64,000 nt of DNA from Megascapheus bottae. Its lineage: Eukaryota; Chordata; Mammalia; Rodentia; Geomyidae. The stretch covers positions 20,624,777 to 20,688,776 of the forward strand of contig JANJXV010000020.1 in assembly GCA_024803745.1 (NCBI GenBank), read 5' to 3'. Made by a program: the position numbers and the translations under genes. The notes beneath the pieces are model-generated. The model saw only the letters and a list, made by a program, of their open reading frames with translations. It was not told the origin of the DNA and searched no databases. The first letter of the stretch is position 1. Each line of letters begins with the position of its first letter. Positions 21,170 to 32,579 of the stretch are shown piece by piece.

Positions 21170-21755
21170 GAGGGTAACAGAAATGAAGGATTCCTGAGTA
21201 TCAGTAGAAATCTAGTTAGATAGTGGGCTAAAGAAAATCAAAAAGAAATTTGAAACTAAATAAAAGAAACAACAAAATAAAAATCCTTGCTTGGGTGGAG
21301 CCCAATACTACTTGCAGAATGGACTTTATATGCTGGATATCCAAAGGCAGGGTTATTGCTTTTCTGTCTCCATTAGGACCCACTCACCAGCCACGTTGTG
21401 AACAAAACATCTGTACAGAGATTATAAAGCTGAGCCTAGGAAAATAGACAGATACAGAAACAGACTAATTGTTGTGTCCTTCTGCCAAGGGCAAGGTTAC
21501 TGCAATAGTCAGCAACTATGAGTACTAGGAAAGCCGACTCTGAAGACATGTGTGCTACAGCCCATGAGACTCTTTGGCTAAGTAGGCTGAATAAAAGCCC
21601 CAACACCTGGCCCTGATCTAGTTAGTGGGTAAAAGTACTTGGACTGATTCTCCAGATCCAGCCTCTCCTCCCCACGAAAAAAAAAAAATGGTGTGTATAG
21701 AAGCTCACAAGCCAGGAGTGAAAATCTTACTCTTAGAGCAGTAGCAACTAAGACC
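21170..21755. other. Unique DNA, nothing recognised
   Basis: A short open frame at 21250-21447 has no family resemblance. Nothing else supported. Confidence 0.45.
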
Positions 21756-21759
21756 TGCA

Positions 21760-22370
21760 TGAGTACTCTGTCAGGGATGTGGAGTGAGCCATATTCAGAA
21801 GGATAAAGTCACAGAAGGAGGCTAATTCCAAAAGATTCACGCATTATATACATGTAGAGACACAGACACATGTTCATGTACATACAATAACATGATCTTA
21901 ACTCTGAGTGTAACTTGATTGTGACTGTGGGACTCTACAGGGAAATATGGATAAGGGAGTAGAAGAAAAGAGAATGATGCAGGATAAATAATATTCAAAT
22001 GCATTTTGTTAATGTATGAGGATGACACCGAGGAACTTACTGAAAGCTACTGAATAACAGAGGGATAAGGAAGAGTGAAATTGAGAATCTGACTAAGCTA
22101 TAATATATGCATATGTAGAATAGCACAATGAAGCACCTTTGTATAATTTGCACCAAAGATTATGAGTGATAGCAATAGATAGTAGGTTTATTTTTTTTTT
22201 GGTGGGGGGTATGTGGGAGGCAGGAAGGTAGAGTGAAAAAGGAAGAATGTGGCCTAAGTAACTCATTTACACATATGAAAATAGAGCAAGGAAACTCACT
22301 AAAATTGCTCTAATAAGCAGGGATGGAGGATGAGGGAAAGTAACAATGTAAGAGGCAAATTTTAAAATAT
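21760..22370 (+). mobile_element. Old L1 3' UTR remnant
   Basis: 'catgtacatacaataacatg', 'taacttgattgtgactgtgg', 'gagaatgatgcaggataaat' and 'caatgaagcacctttgtata' follow the order of an old rodent L1 3' UTR. A related remnant lies at 25.6-26.4 kb. Coding sequence is absent. Confidence 0.5.
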
Positions 22371-22379
22371 TATGAAATA

Positions 22380-22587
22380 GGGCTGGGAGTTTGGCTTAGT
22401 GGTACAGAGCTTGCCTAGCATGCACGAAGACCAGGGTTTGATTCCTTAGTACAACACACAGAAACAAAACAAAACAAACAAACAAAAAAACCCAGAAGTG
22501 GTGCTAAGGCTCAAGTGGTAGAGCTCTAGCCTTGATAAAATCCAAGAACAGTGCTCAGTCCCTGAGCTCAAGCCCAGGACTGGTAAA
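22380..22587 (+). mobile_element. IDL-Geo-like SINE
   Basis: Full dimer with left half 'gggctgggagtttggcttag', B box 'ggtttgattcc', a CAAA-rich insertion in the linker, and a right half ending 'cccaggactggtaa' plus an ATAA tail. Confidence 0.94.
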
Positions 22588-22594
22588 TAAATAA

Positions 22595-22765
22595 ATACAT
22601 AAAAATAAAAATGAGAGATCTACCGAGGAGTTACAGTAACCAGTGTCGCATCTTCCCTTATTTCCTCCCAGTTTTTTCCCATCCCTGCCCCCCCCCAAGT
22701 TGTAATAGTTCATTTTTAACACAGTATCTAGTATTGCTGCTGAATTAATCCACCCCTTGTTCTAT
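22595..22765 (-). mobile_element. L1 3' end fragment, reverse strand
   Basis: 'gagagatctaccgaggagtt', 'acagtaaccagtgtcgcatc' and 'cacagtatctagtattgctg' match the reverse L1 tail at 1.9-2.1 kb. Confidence 0.55.
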
Positions 22766-22882
22766 CATATAGAGGTGGATTTGATCAGGCAACATTTTAT
22801 ACACATATGGAAATATCCCAAGAAAACTCATGTATAATTAATAAATGCTAATTAAAATACAAAAAATGAAAATATCACAAGA

Positions 22883-22970
22883 GACAGGAGGTATAGCTCA
22901 GTAGTAAAACAATTACTTAACACATACAAGGTTCTGGCCTCAAACCCTGGCATCAAATACACATAATGAA
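22883..22970 (+). mobile_element. ID-like tRNA-derived SINE monomer
   Basis: 'caggaggtatagctcagtag' (A-box region), 'tacaaggttctggcctcaa' and 'accctggcatcaaatac' follow the ID order without a Geo-like right half. Diverged. Confidence 0.65.
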
Positions 22971-22997
22971 ATGATATGGAATTGCTCATTAGATATT

Positions 22998-23228
22998 TCT
23001 TTCTTTCTTTCTTATCCTGTCCTGGAGCTTGAACTCAGGGCCTGGGCACTGTCCCTCAGGCTCTTTTTACTCAAGTTTATCTCTCTACCACTTTAGCCAT
23101 AGCACCACAAAAAGCAGTGGCTTTTTCTGAGTCTCATAGACTTTCCTGCCCAGGTTGGCTTTGAACTGTGATCCTCAGAGCTCAGCCTCCTGAGTAGCTA
23201 AGTGGCATAAGCCACTGGTGCCTGGTTT
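22998..23228 (-). mobile_element. 7SL-Geo chimeric SINE, reverse strand
   Basis: Reverse order: 'gtcctggagcttgaactcag', 'ctctaccactttagccatag', 'ggctttgaactgtgatcctc', 'agcctcctgagtagctaag', 'ccactggtgcctgg'. Confidence 0.92.
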
Positions 23229-24299
23229 CATCGAATACTTCTATAGCCCACAAAGCACTTCTAGATCTAGATGCTGTTAACCTATCACCCTTCTGCTTCC
23301 CTGGCATAGAATTTAATATTCTTTCCCTTGTGTAGTCAAAATTATCTTCTCATATGCTATTCCTTAAAGCTTCTCTCCAGATATTAGTATCATTAGTTTT
23401 AGGGAGGATACCAATTTTTTGTAGACCTAAATTTCCTAGAAAAATATAGTTGTTCAAAGTAATTCCATTCATTGACTCACTGATTTAAAACAAAAATACC
23501 CAGGCTGTCTGAATCATGATGGTGTTATACTCAGAAAAATGCATCATGAGCCAAAAAATACGTTTAACATGCTGGAAATATAACTCAATGGTAAAAGGAG
23601 TGCCTGATATATTGAATCCACAGCACCAAAATATTTTAATACATAGAACCTACTGAACACTATAGCTTAGTACTGCAGTACAACAGAGAACCAGGTGATC
23701 ATTCTTATAATCGCAGACTGACTGGGTGTGGTCATATGACATATTGTCAATCCAGGGAAAAATCAAAATCCAAACTGAAATTATGGTTTCTGCTTAATGC
23801 ATATCACTTCTGAACCCAACGCAAAGTCAAAACATCTTATGTCAATGCCTTGAGGAAAAACAGTATTACTGTATGCCAGGAGTTATAAAAGTTATGAAAG
23901 GTTAAAATGTTAAACATAATCTGCTTCTCAAGTACTACATTACAACAATGAACACTGATTTCCAACTCATCTTTATACTCTTAACATAAATGAGGTTACT
24001 TCCTGAATAAATAATATTCAAACAATTATTTGATACTTTTTGCCCAACATAAGTAAAAAATACCAGAACAGGATCTAAGATGATCTCATGAAAAAATTTA
24101 AATTTCACATATTCAAAGGACATATGTGAAAATGAAAGGGGCATCAATCCTTCTTGTGGATTGTTCTACACTGTGCCAGTCACACCTAACAGTCAAGGTT
24201 AAGATATGGGAGTACAATGGAAGATATTGTCTGTATTGCAGAAATTTATCTGGTGACTACATTTAATTCCTTGATACATGCACATAAAAGCTTTTGGCT
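23229..24299. other. Mostly unique DNA with a weak ID-like trace
   Basis: At about 23575-23640 'aacatgctggaaatataact' and 'caatggtaaaaggagtgcct' resemble a decayed ID element. Nothing else recognised; no gene. Confidence 0.45.
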
Positions 24300-24470
24300 A
24301 TACAGGGCACCAGTGGCTCAGCCCTATAAATCCAAACTACTCCGGAGGCTAAGATCTGAGGATTGTAGATTAAAGACGCACCAGGAGTTGTAGGTCAAAG
24401 TAGTAGAGATCTAGCCTTGAGCAAAAGAGCTCAAGGACAGCACCCAAGACCTGAGTTCAAACCATATGAA
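24300..24470 (+). mobile_element. 7SL-Geo chimeric SINE with internal deletion
   Basis: 'gggcaccagtggctcagccc' and 'ctccggaggctaagatctga' are followed almost directly by 'gtcaaagtagtagagatcta' and 'cctgagttcaaacc', so the linker between the halves is missing. Confidence 0.85.
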
Positions 24471-24476
24471 GGTCAG

Positions 24477-24775
24477 GAAGTATGAAGCTAATTGAAAGGT
24501 CCTCTAGGATATAGAAACAAAAGCCATATATTGAATGATTGTTGTCCTTAAGGTACTATGTTATCTCTCAGCCCTTTTGCTGTCCCTTGGTTATCTCACA
24601 TTGTTACAGTATCTCACTTTGTTATCTGATATATCAGATATACTTGTATTTGGTTATTTGAAATTGGATAGGGAAGGGGGGAAAACAAGATGAAAGGGTA
24701 TCAATGTATGTGAATTAATGCACCTTCTATCTGGCAAATATCATGTAACCCTTTTATTAATTACAATAAAAAAAT
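24477..24775 (+). mobile_element. L1 3' UTR, 5'-truncated
   Basis: Contains 'gaatgattgttgtccttaag', 'gtactatgttatctctcagc', 'taatgcaccttctatctggc' and ends 'ttacaataaaaaaatc'. It overlaps in content with the last bases of the window, showing the same L1 subfamily. Confidence 0.92.
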
Positions 24776-24865
24776 CAAAAAAAGAAAAAAACCTTGTGGC
24801 TTTATTTTCTTTGTTTACAGACCATTATTTCCCCCCCTTTTTTTAGTCATAGAAAAAGTGTGACA

Positions 24866-24967
24866 AGGGGCAGCGAGTGTTGCCTAATAGTAGAGTGCTT
24901 GCCTAGCAAGCCTTGAGAAAGCTCAATGGCAGTGCTCAGGCCATGAGTCCAAGCCCCAGGATTGGTA
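24866..24967 (+). mobile_element. IDL-Geo-like SINE with central deletion
   Basis: The left-half start 'tagtagagtgcttgcctagc' jumps to 'aagccttgagaaagctcaat' of the right half, losing the B box and linker. It ends 'aagccccaggattgg' and runs into a GGAA tract. Confidence 0.88.
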
Positions 24968-25112
24968 AAAGGAAAATAAAAAAAAGGAGGAGGGGGAAGA
25001 AGGGAGAGAAGGAAGGAGGAAGGAAAGAAGGAAGGAAGGAAGGAAGGAAGGAAGGAAGGAAGGAAGGAAGGAAGGAAGGAAGGAAGGAAATAAGGAAAAT
25101 AAAAGAAAGATA
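24968..25112 (+). repeat. Purine-rich tract with (GGAA)n core
   Basis: A/G-only run seeded at the SINE tail; near-perfect GGAA at about 25020-25089. Open frames on both strands are artefacts. Confidence 0.95.
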
Positions 25113-25304
25113 AAGAATGATCATTGAATAAAACAATGTGATTACAAATACAATTTAATCATAGGTTAACATTTAGTCTATGAACTTATTAAGTGGACCC
25201 ATTTTTTTCAGGAGCAAACAATTAGCAATACTGAAAGCTGCTCCCTCATAAAAAAAATTTAAAGCCCTTGAATTCAGCAATCTTTTCTCTTTTCTGTATT
25301 TCAC

Positions 25305-25420
25305 TCTCTCTATCTATATATAATATGTATATATGAGTATATTTTATGTATGTGTATTAGCATATCCTAGTCATACATATGGTATTCATGTCAATGATAT
25401 AGATTATATATATATACAAA
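25305..25420. repeat. AT-rich low-complexity tract
   Basis: TATATA/TATG-rich region without other structure. Confidence 0.7.
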
Positions 25421-25614
25421 ATATTCTTGGTTGAAGATGTAGTAAATAACAATGGTGAATGGAATGAAAAACCAGTTATATGAGAACATTTTATTTGCAA
25501 ACATTTACCCTTCTAAAATATACATCTGAGCACAATTTAATGCTTTGTGAGTTCCCCAGAGGATGCAGTGCATTGTTAAAGACCTACTTATACAATTACC
25601 TGTGGTAATGTACA

Positions 25615-26380
25615 GGCAAGGAAGTGGATGGAATTGGAGAAAATCACACCAAGCAAAGTAAGCCAGGTTTAAAAAGATAAAAGCAGAATGTTTTTTCTCA
25701 TATATGGATACCAGATAAATATATAGGATATTTATTACATGTGTGAGAGTGTATACATCTGTGTACTTACATGACTATTGGTGGAGAATTAGATGAAGGT
25801 GTGGGGAGAGGATGGTAGAGGGTGCTGAATACTGAAATCCATACAATCTTTAATGAGGAAAGCAAATCTAAACCCATTGAAAACTGATGAATAATAAGGG
25901 GTAGAGAGGTTGGGGAAAACTAGAATAGGAGAAGAGATCACTCGGGATGTAAAGCACTGTGTGTGTTTGTGAAATACCACAGTAAAAACCCTTTGAACAA
26001 TTAACATGCACCACAAAACTGAAGGACAGACCTGAGTTTGGGTGCTAGGGAAGGAATGAAGAAGAACCAAAGGAAGAAGACAAAGGAGGGTTAATATGAT
26101 TAAAAAAAATACCTTTTATATATGTGTGAAAAATGCAATGATTTAGCTGGGTGAGACTGATTTGGAAACGAGGAGTGGATCTGAAGGAAAGTGGTGGAGT
26201 TGTGTTTAGTCAAGCTACATTACATACATAGATGTACAGGTCAAAATGAATGATCTTTGCACAACTAATTGATGCTAATATGGATTGTACTTGTAACCTT
26301 TTTGATGAATGGTAATTCATTTGTACAACTACATAAAGATAATTAAAAATATAATTTAATAAGGTATGTGGGGAAATTAA
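25615..26380 (+). mobile_element. Old L1 3' end remnant
   Basis: 'aaggaagtggatggaattgg' and 'caccaagcaaagtaagccag' match the very C-terminal part of L1 ORF2. Old-type 3' UTR follows, with a late segment 'gtacaactacataaagataa'. Much diverged, no open frame. Confidence 0.6.
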
Positions 26381-26512
26381 GCTAGAAAGGAAGAATGTTT
26401 GGACCACTTGTTTTGAACATCTCTGGTAAATGCAATATAAATTTTTATTAGATTTTTAAATTTTTCCACAATTATTATTAATTGTGAAAACAATATCTAA
26501 CAACTACCTTTA

Positions 26513-26665
26513 ACTATTAGGCACTCTGATATGTAAAGGACTTTGTGTATATGGATGTACATAGTTTTTATTTAACTTTTAAAACTGATCTGGAATTTAA
26601 CTTTTTCTTATTAATTTTAAAGACCATGATGATCCAATTTCCTATTGTTAAGATGAGTAACTGAT
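26513..26665 (-). mobile_element. Possible MIR fragment, reverse strand
   Basis: 'ttaggcactctgatatgtaa' and 'cctattgttaagatgagtaa' follow the reverse MIR order weakly. Confidence 0.3.
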
Positions 26666-27077
26666 TTTAATATCTAATCTAATTATGTAAAATTAGGAAA
26701 TTATATTTTAGAACAATGTCATATGTAAGCTTTTGACGAAAGTACAGGAATTAAATTACCATTAGTAGCATTTCATATAGTTGCTGATGCCAGTTTATCA
26801 GAGTACGTAGAAATCTGGGTAAGATTCACATATTCACATATTCATAATAAATTACATTACAGTTAACAACACAAGTAATTATTAAAGCTCCCCGGTCTTA
26901 TCCTGTGGAAAATCATGTAGATGCTTAATAATTGAAAACTCTAGCTAGTGATTAACTACTTCTGTCTATTTCGTTATCGAACAGCCACAGTTTACTGTGG
27001 AACACTTGCTCAAAATATCTTTTGGGAGCACAATTACATAATAAGCTCTATTAATTGGTAAATCATTTAGAAATAGA

Positions 27078-27262
27078 CTTGTGGATTTGTGGTAGAGTGC
27101 TTGCCTAGCATGCATGAAGCCTTGGGCTCAATTCCTCAGAACCACATACACAGAAAAAGTCAGAAGTACTGCTGTGGCTCAAGTGGTAGAGTGCTAACCT
27201 TGAGCAAAAGAAGCTCAGGGATGGTGCACAGGTCCCTAGTTCAAACACTAAGACTGGCAAAA
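27078..27262 (+). mobile_element. IDL-Geo-like SINE, slightly 5'-truncated
   Basis: 'gtggtagagtgcttgcctag', B-box region 'gggctcaattcc', right half 'gtactgctgtggctcaagtg' to 'ctaagactggcaaa'. Followed directly by a (GAT)n array. Confidence 0.92.
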
Positions 27263-27264
27263 TA

Positions 27265-27297
<33 letters not shown>

Positions 27298-27300
27298 CTG
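27263..27300 (+). repeat. (GAT)n microsatellite
   Basis: About ten perfect ATG/GAT units at the SINE tail. The run of Met codons in the reading frame here is an artefact. Confidence 0.95.
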
Positions 27301-27852
27301 GCGGTGACATTGATGATGCCTAGAAATAGATGGCCTTTCTGTGCCTTTTGCAGGGTTACAAATTCTATACCCCATAGTCTATTACATAAATATCTACATA
27401 AGAATAGACTTCCACTGGAAAAGACTACTTCTTTGAACTCTCAGATAAGTAAAGCTTCACAAAGTTGCTATCTAATGGCATTTAAGAGAATTGACTGTGC
27501 ATTCATGTTTTGTAAATCAATGTCCGTCTCCTTCACAACAAAACTTGTAAACCTCAATCTGTGATTTTTAAAACTAGCTACTATTTTCAAATAATATTCA
27601 AATTGTACTAGGAATGATTAAATAAACTGTATTTAATTGGAAGAGGATGTGCCTCTGAGAGAGGTATAGCTCTGAATTATGTAATTATAATACCTAAGTA
27701 GCCCAGACCAAAGTCTAATAAAATGAGATTTTTTAGATGCAATTCAAACATGTTTACAATACAAAGATTGCATTTTGTTTGATTTTGATTTCTGTTTTGT
27801 TTTTTTTTAAACCATGAATGACAGATCATTTTCTGCTTTAAAGCTGTAGGTG
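27301..27852. other. Unique DNA, nothing recognised
   Basis: An open frame that begins in the GAT repeat continues to 27564 but shows no recognisable protein domain. Confidence 0.5.
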
Positions 27853-28010
27853 AGGCTGGGAATGTGGCCTAGTGGTAGACTTAGCATGAATGAAGGCCCG
27901 GATTCAATTTCTCATTACCACACAGAAGAAGCTGGAAATGACACTGTGGCTCATCTGGTAGAGCTCTAGTCTTAAGCACAGAGGTTCAGGGACAGTGCCA
28001 GGCTATAGTT
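27853..28010 (+). mobile_element. IDL-Geo-like SINE, diverged
   Basis: 'aggctgggaatgtggcctag' starts the left half with a small deletion; the right half has 'gctggaaatgacactgtggc' and 'gtagagctctagtcttaagc'. Confidence 0.85.
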
Positions 28011-29075
28011 ATCTGTTAAAAATATCCTTTTGGGAATTAATATTTTACAGACTTTGCATCAGAGGTGGATAATTCTATTGTCATAGGCAGGCATTCTAAC
28101 TCCAGGTCTCTTATGCATTTGGAAGACTAGTTGGGTTGTGATGAAAACATAGATTGCTGTTCCTCTTTTCCCTCTGGAGCCACTGGGCTATAGGTTAATG
28201 TTTTCAGTGATAATTAAAAGAAAGAGGAGGAGGAGGAGGAGGAGGAGGAGGAAAAAACATATCTGAATGCAATTATGTCATTTTACCTAAGGAAGGGTTT
28301 GATTTTTACTTCATCCAATCTGTTTATTTATATTTCTTATTTGACTGTTAAAGAAACCATGGCACAAACTTATTATCTGTATTAGGACTATTCTTCTAAC
28401 CATGAAGAGCCAGCCCAAATGTGATTTATAGTCAAGCGAGTATTCTTTAAAAATTCATTGGGAGTCAAAAATGTTATATATGTATAAAACATTGACCTTG
28501 GAACTACAAACTTTCAGACTGTAATTTGCAGCCAAATTCACTACATTTTTACCAGCTGTATTTTACTATTTTTGAACAGTACCTAACAAGTGTTCTGGGA
28601 ATTCAAAATCTGATTTCCTTTGATAAAGTACTCAATTTTAGAAGATTCAAACATCACTGATCAATCTGATATAAGCAAAATTTAGCATTAACTTTAAAAA
28701 TGGGATTGGTCTTTTATGAATAAATCACCTAAGATTTAAATTCACATCTCAAGGATTTAGAAACTGTTCATTTGATGAACTACCATATTTAATGTATGTC
28801 TAAAGCATTTTCCCTATGCCTGAAAAATATGTTCATGTAAGAAAATAAGACTCACAGTAAAGTCTAATAATGTGAATAAGAGACCTTTTCATATTTATAT
28901 TTAATTTTTAAAGTTTTTTTCTTTTAATGCTGAAGTTTTTGGTGGTACAGAAGTTTGAAGTTTGAACTTGCAGTTTGTAATTGCTGGCACATATTCCACT
29001 TCTTTCTTTCTGATGTTCCCTCCCTCCTTTCCCTCTGCCTCTGCCCCTCCCTCCCTCCCTCCCCCCACCTCTCTC
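28011..29075. other. Unique DNA with a (GGA)n tract and a CCCT-rich tract
   Basis: (GGA)n at about 28226-28252; C/T-rich low complexity at about 29015-29075. No gene supported. Confidence 0.55.
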
Positions 29076-29076
29076 T

Positions 29077-29258
29077 CTTTCTTTTAGTCATGGGGCTTGA
29101 ACTCATGGAGCACCTGAGCTCTTTTGCTCAAGGCCACCATGTTGAGCCACAGTGCCACCTTCTGTTTTCTGATGGTAAAATGGAGGTAAAAGTCTCATGG
29201 ACTTTCCTGCTCTGGCTGGCTTTGAACCATGATCCTCAAATCTCAGCCTCCTGAGATA
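29077..29258 (-). mobile_element. 7SL-Geo chimeric SINE, reverse strand, truncated
   Basis: 'agtcatggggcttgaactca', 'gccaccatgttgagccacag', 'ggctttgaaccatgatcctc' and 'atctcagcctcctgagataa'; the 7SL start is missing. Confidence 0.9.
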
Positions 29259-29261
29259 AGC

Positions 29262-29498
29262 AGTATTTCCTGTACTATGTTATTTCTCTTCTTAATTTGC
29301 TATCTGATATATTGTATATATGTTTATTTGTTTATTTGAAATAGGATAGGGAAGGGAGGAAAACAAGATGAGTGGAGGGGTGGGGGAGGGAAATGGGGAC
29401 CACGACATGAGAAAGGGTATCAATGTATGTGAAGTAATGCACCTTCTATCTGGCGAATGTAATGTAACCCTTCTATTAATTACAATAAAAAAATTTTA
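29262..29498 (+). mobile_element. L1 3' UTR, 5'-truncated
   Basis: 'tatctgatatattgtatata', 'gaaataggatagggaaggga', 'aagtaatgcaccttctatct' and an end at 'ttacaataaaaaaattt'; same subfamily as the 24.5 kb copy. Confidence 0.9.
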
Positions 29499-29633
29499 AA
29501 ATGGTTATTTTTAAGTTATTAATGAATAGGGCTATCAGGACACTCACAAGCAGAAAGCAGTGAATGACTTTGGTTGCATTTGTGGGAGAGCAACTAAACT
29601 TAAAAATTAAACAATGAAGTAAAAAAAAAAAAA

Positions 29634-29818
29634 GGGCCAGGAGTTTGGCCTAGTGGTACAATGCTTTCCTAGCATGCACGAAGACCATGGTTCGATTCCT
29701 CCGTACCACATACATAGAAAAAAGCCAGAAGTGGTGCTGAGGCTCAAGTGGTAGAGTGCTAGCCTTAATAAAGTCCAAGGACAGTGCTCAAGCCCTGAGT
29801 CCAAGCCCAGGACTGGGA
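29634..29818 (+). mobile_element. IDL-Geo-like SINE
   Basis: Full dimer: 'gggccaggagtttggcctag', perfect B box 'ggttcgattcc', right half 'gccagaagtggtgctgaggc' to 'aagcccaggactggg' with an A tail. Confidence 0.95.
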
Positions 29819-30062
29819 AAAAAAAAAGAAAACCACTTGTTTTAGTTCCCTGGAAAATTTTTCTAAACAAAATATTTTCTTTTCTAGTTTATTTGTGAAG
29901 ACTGTGCTTGGACAGTATCTTAAGATTCCTATTATCTCTAATAATCTGGGTGTTTGTGTCACATTTCTCCCTAAAGCCAGTGTTTCTTGGTAAGGAAAAA
30001 CACACATTTTGTAATAAATTAATGAAAATAAAATGATTGCAGAATAATGATGAAAATGGAAG

Positions 30063-30250
30063 CTGTCATAATAGTAGCTAACGTTTACTGAGTAGATCTC
30101 AATGGCAAGTCCATTTTCAATTGGGTTTCCCAACAACTCTCATTTACTCTTTCCCAAGTTCTATAAGAGGCGTGATATTATGGTGATATTGTGCATATGA
30201 AGAAACTGGGGCACAGAGAAGCTAATAACTTTGCCAGAGCAATACAATGG
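30063..30250 (-). mobile_element. MIR SINE, reverse strand
   Basis: 'aatagtagctaacgtttact' (reverse of the MIR 3' end), 'acaactctcatttactc', 'gaagaaactggggcacagag' and 'aagctaataactttgccaga' follow the reverse MIR order over about 190 bases. Confidence 0.75.
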
Positions 30251-32350
30251 AATTGAAAACTCAAACTCTTGAGCAATACCAAAATTCTTCTTCACATTTG
30301 CCGAAGGGATTAGAAGCCAGGTGAAATCATGAATGTTATGTAGAGTGAGACTTAGGCAAGATTCAAGGATGTTGTGCTGGTCTCTGATCAATCTGCACAC
30401 AGTTTCTTTCCTAGCCTGGAATCTCATCTTCATGAGGTCTTTGGTCATTCTTAGATCTCTCATCTTGATCTACACATACACCTCAGAGGGAGTGAGCATT
30501 TGCTAAATGATCAGCTGAGAAAATAAATGACTGAAATCTTTAAAAAGTAATTTTTAAAAATTGCCGATTAAACAAGTTGAGAAGGATGTAATTCCCAGTC
30601 TAAGCACAGCTTGAGTTTATAGTGAAATAACATCCGTGTCATTTATTAGAGTGTGTTCATTTTTAGTAACTTTTATGCTAAAGCAATTAAATTATGACTC
30701 TGTTTTAGAAAACTGAAAGAAATATTAAAATACACCAGTGTGGCTGTGGGTACCAATTTTCGGTTCTCTTAAAGAAATTATGTACAGCAACATGTTATAT
30801 CTGCAATAAGATTTGAGATTAAAAATTAATAAAATAAATACCTTTCTATTTGCAGGGAGGAGTAATGGAAACAAATTAAGTCTAGTGGGAAAAGTATATT
30901 TCCCTTATTGGGCTGTACACAGAAGCAGGTTTTAATCCAAAAAGTTGAGACCCTTTGAAAAATCCTCCACAAAGCCATTGAACTTCTGCCAATAAATATC
31001 CCTAAACACTCAGCAATAAACAGGAGCATCTGGCACTGCTTCGTGGGAGCTGTCACCTTTACTCTGCCTGCTCATAGACTTTCTGGAAAAGAAAGTATGA
31101 CTTCCATCTGGTCACACCAGCAGAGAAGGCAGAAAACGCTGAAGAGCTTCTACTGGAAATCAGAGACCTAATCCTGAAAGACTTTGTAACCTGCCATGAA
31201 AAACAAAGCATCTGAATCTTCCTAGAATGAATGGCAAGCATAGAGTACTGGAATAATTACACAGGATTACTAAAATATTGCTCATTTTTATTCCAGTTCA
31301 AAATATTCAAGCTTGCTGCTTTTTAAGCATTTGCATCCCCTCCCCTTATCAGTTGTAATGGTGTCATTTGAAATATTCTGAGGACTTTAAGCCAAAAGGT
31401 TTACTGATTTTATTTGGGCTATTGAAACCTGAAGATTCCTGTTCTAAATCAAACTACAAGTAAGTAAAATAATTAAATTAATTTGTCACATGAAAATCAA
31501 GATATAGCACTTCATTTCAGAAATTTCTTTGCTATCCTTTCCCATCAACTTCTCTCTTTAATCCTGTAGGAAACTACTGATTTACTTTCTGCCAGTATAA
31601 GTCAGTGAAACCTATTTTAGAATTGTTCAAAACTAGAACCTATGGCAGTATTTCACGTGCTGTGTCTGCCTTCCTTCATATAACATGGTGGCACTGAAAT
31701 GCATGTAATTGATTACTTTATTGTCAGTATTTCTAATCCTGAGTAACGTGGTATGAAATAATCAATTTCTTTCTTGACTATTAATAGGCATTTGCTTGTT
31801 TCTATTCTTGAGATATTATAAATAAAATTTCTAGAAATACTATGCACACATTTTGTGTGTCCGTATATTTCATTTTATGTTAGATTTATACCTAGAAGTT
31901 AAATGACTGACTTACATTGTAATTGTTTATCATTTTAAGGAATCATGAAGCTATTTTCCAAAGTGGAAAATTCTATACTGCTACCATTCTGAGTTCTGAA
32001 ATTTGGCAGTTACAGGGTCTTACATTCCTTCTCTGTAGGAAATTTTACCTGAGGATTGTCTGTCTTCACTCTCTTCTCAAGTTCTGTATGAAGTATCTCA
32101 ATCTCATTTTCCCTGAAACTTTGGTTCTCCAATAGTGAGCAAAGTTTCCAATGCAAGCTGCATTGGGATTCATCACTTTTTCTCCACATATCATTAATTT
32201 GAAGATACTTCTTTCTTACTCATGACAACAGGCTATGATTTTTTTTTGGTTTTAATCCAGGCATTACACTTTGGTAGTTAAAGTTTGCTAGAGAATTAAG
32301 TTCTCTACCATTCCAGGCACACCCCATATCTTGTTAATCCATGACATTTT
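30251..32350. other. Unique DNA, no gene supported
   Basis: A moderately GC-richer patch at about 30840-31240 has open frames on both strands but no recognised domain. I see nothing else. Confidence 0.5.
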
Positions 32351-32351
32351 T

Positions 32352-32578
32352 TTTTCAGTTGTGGGGCTTGAACTCAGGGGCCTGGGCACTGTACATGAGC
32401 TATTTTGCTCAAGGCTGTGCTCTACTTTGAACTATAGCCTCCCTTCTGATATTCTGGTGTTTAATTAGAAATAGGAGTTTCATGGACTATCTTGCCCGGG
32501 CTGACACTGAACCATGATCCTCAGACCTCAACCTCCTGATTAGCTAGGATTACAGGTGTCAGCCATTGACAGCCTGAT
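32352..32578 (-). mobile_element. 7SL-Geo chimeric SINE, reverse strand
   Basis: 'agttgtggggcttgaactca', 'tgctcaaggctgtgctctac', 'cactgaaccatgatcctcag', 'cctgattagctaggattaca'. Diverged but complete. Confidence 0.9.
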
Positions 32579-32579
32579 C

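Noticed and set aside
24936..25136. Pro/Ser/Phe-rich minus-strand frame resembling a membrane segment
   Set aside because: It is the reverse translation of the GGAA tract; apparent hydrophobicity comes from the repeat.
27265..27564. Open frame beginning with a run of methionines
   Set aside because: The start lies in a (GAT)n array at a SINE tail, and the remainder has no recognised domain.
29765..30136. 123-codon minus-strand open frame
   Set aside because: Part is SINE antisense and the rest AT-rich unique DNA; no family signal and no plausible start.
30840..31240. Possible exon or retrocopy in a GC-richer patch
   Set aside because: No frame on either strand stays open with a recognisable protein character across the patch.
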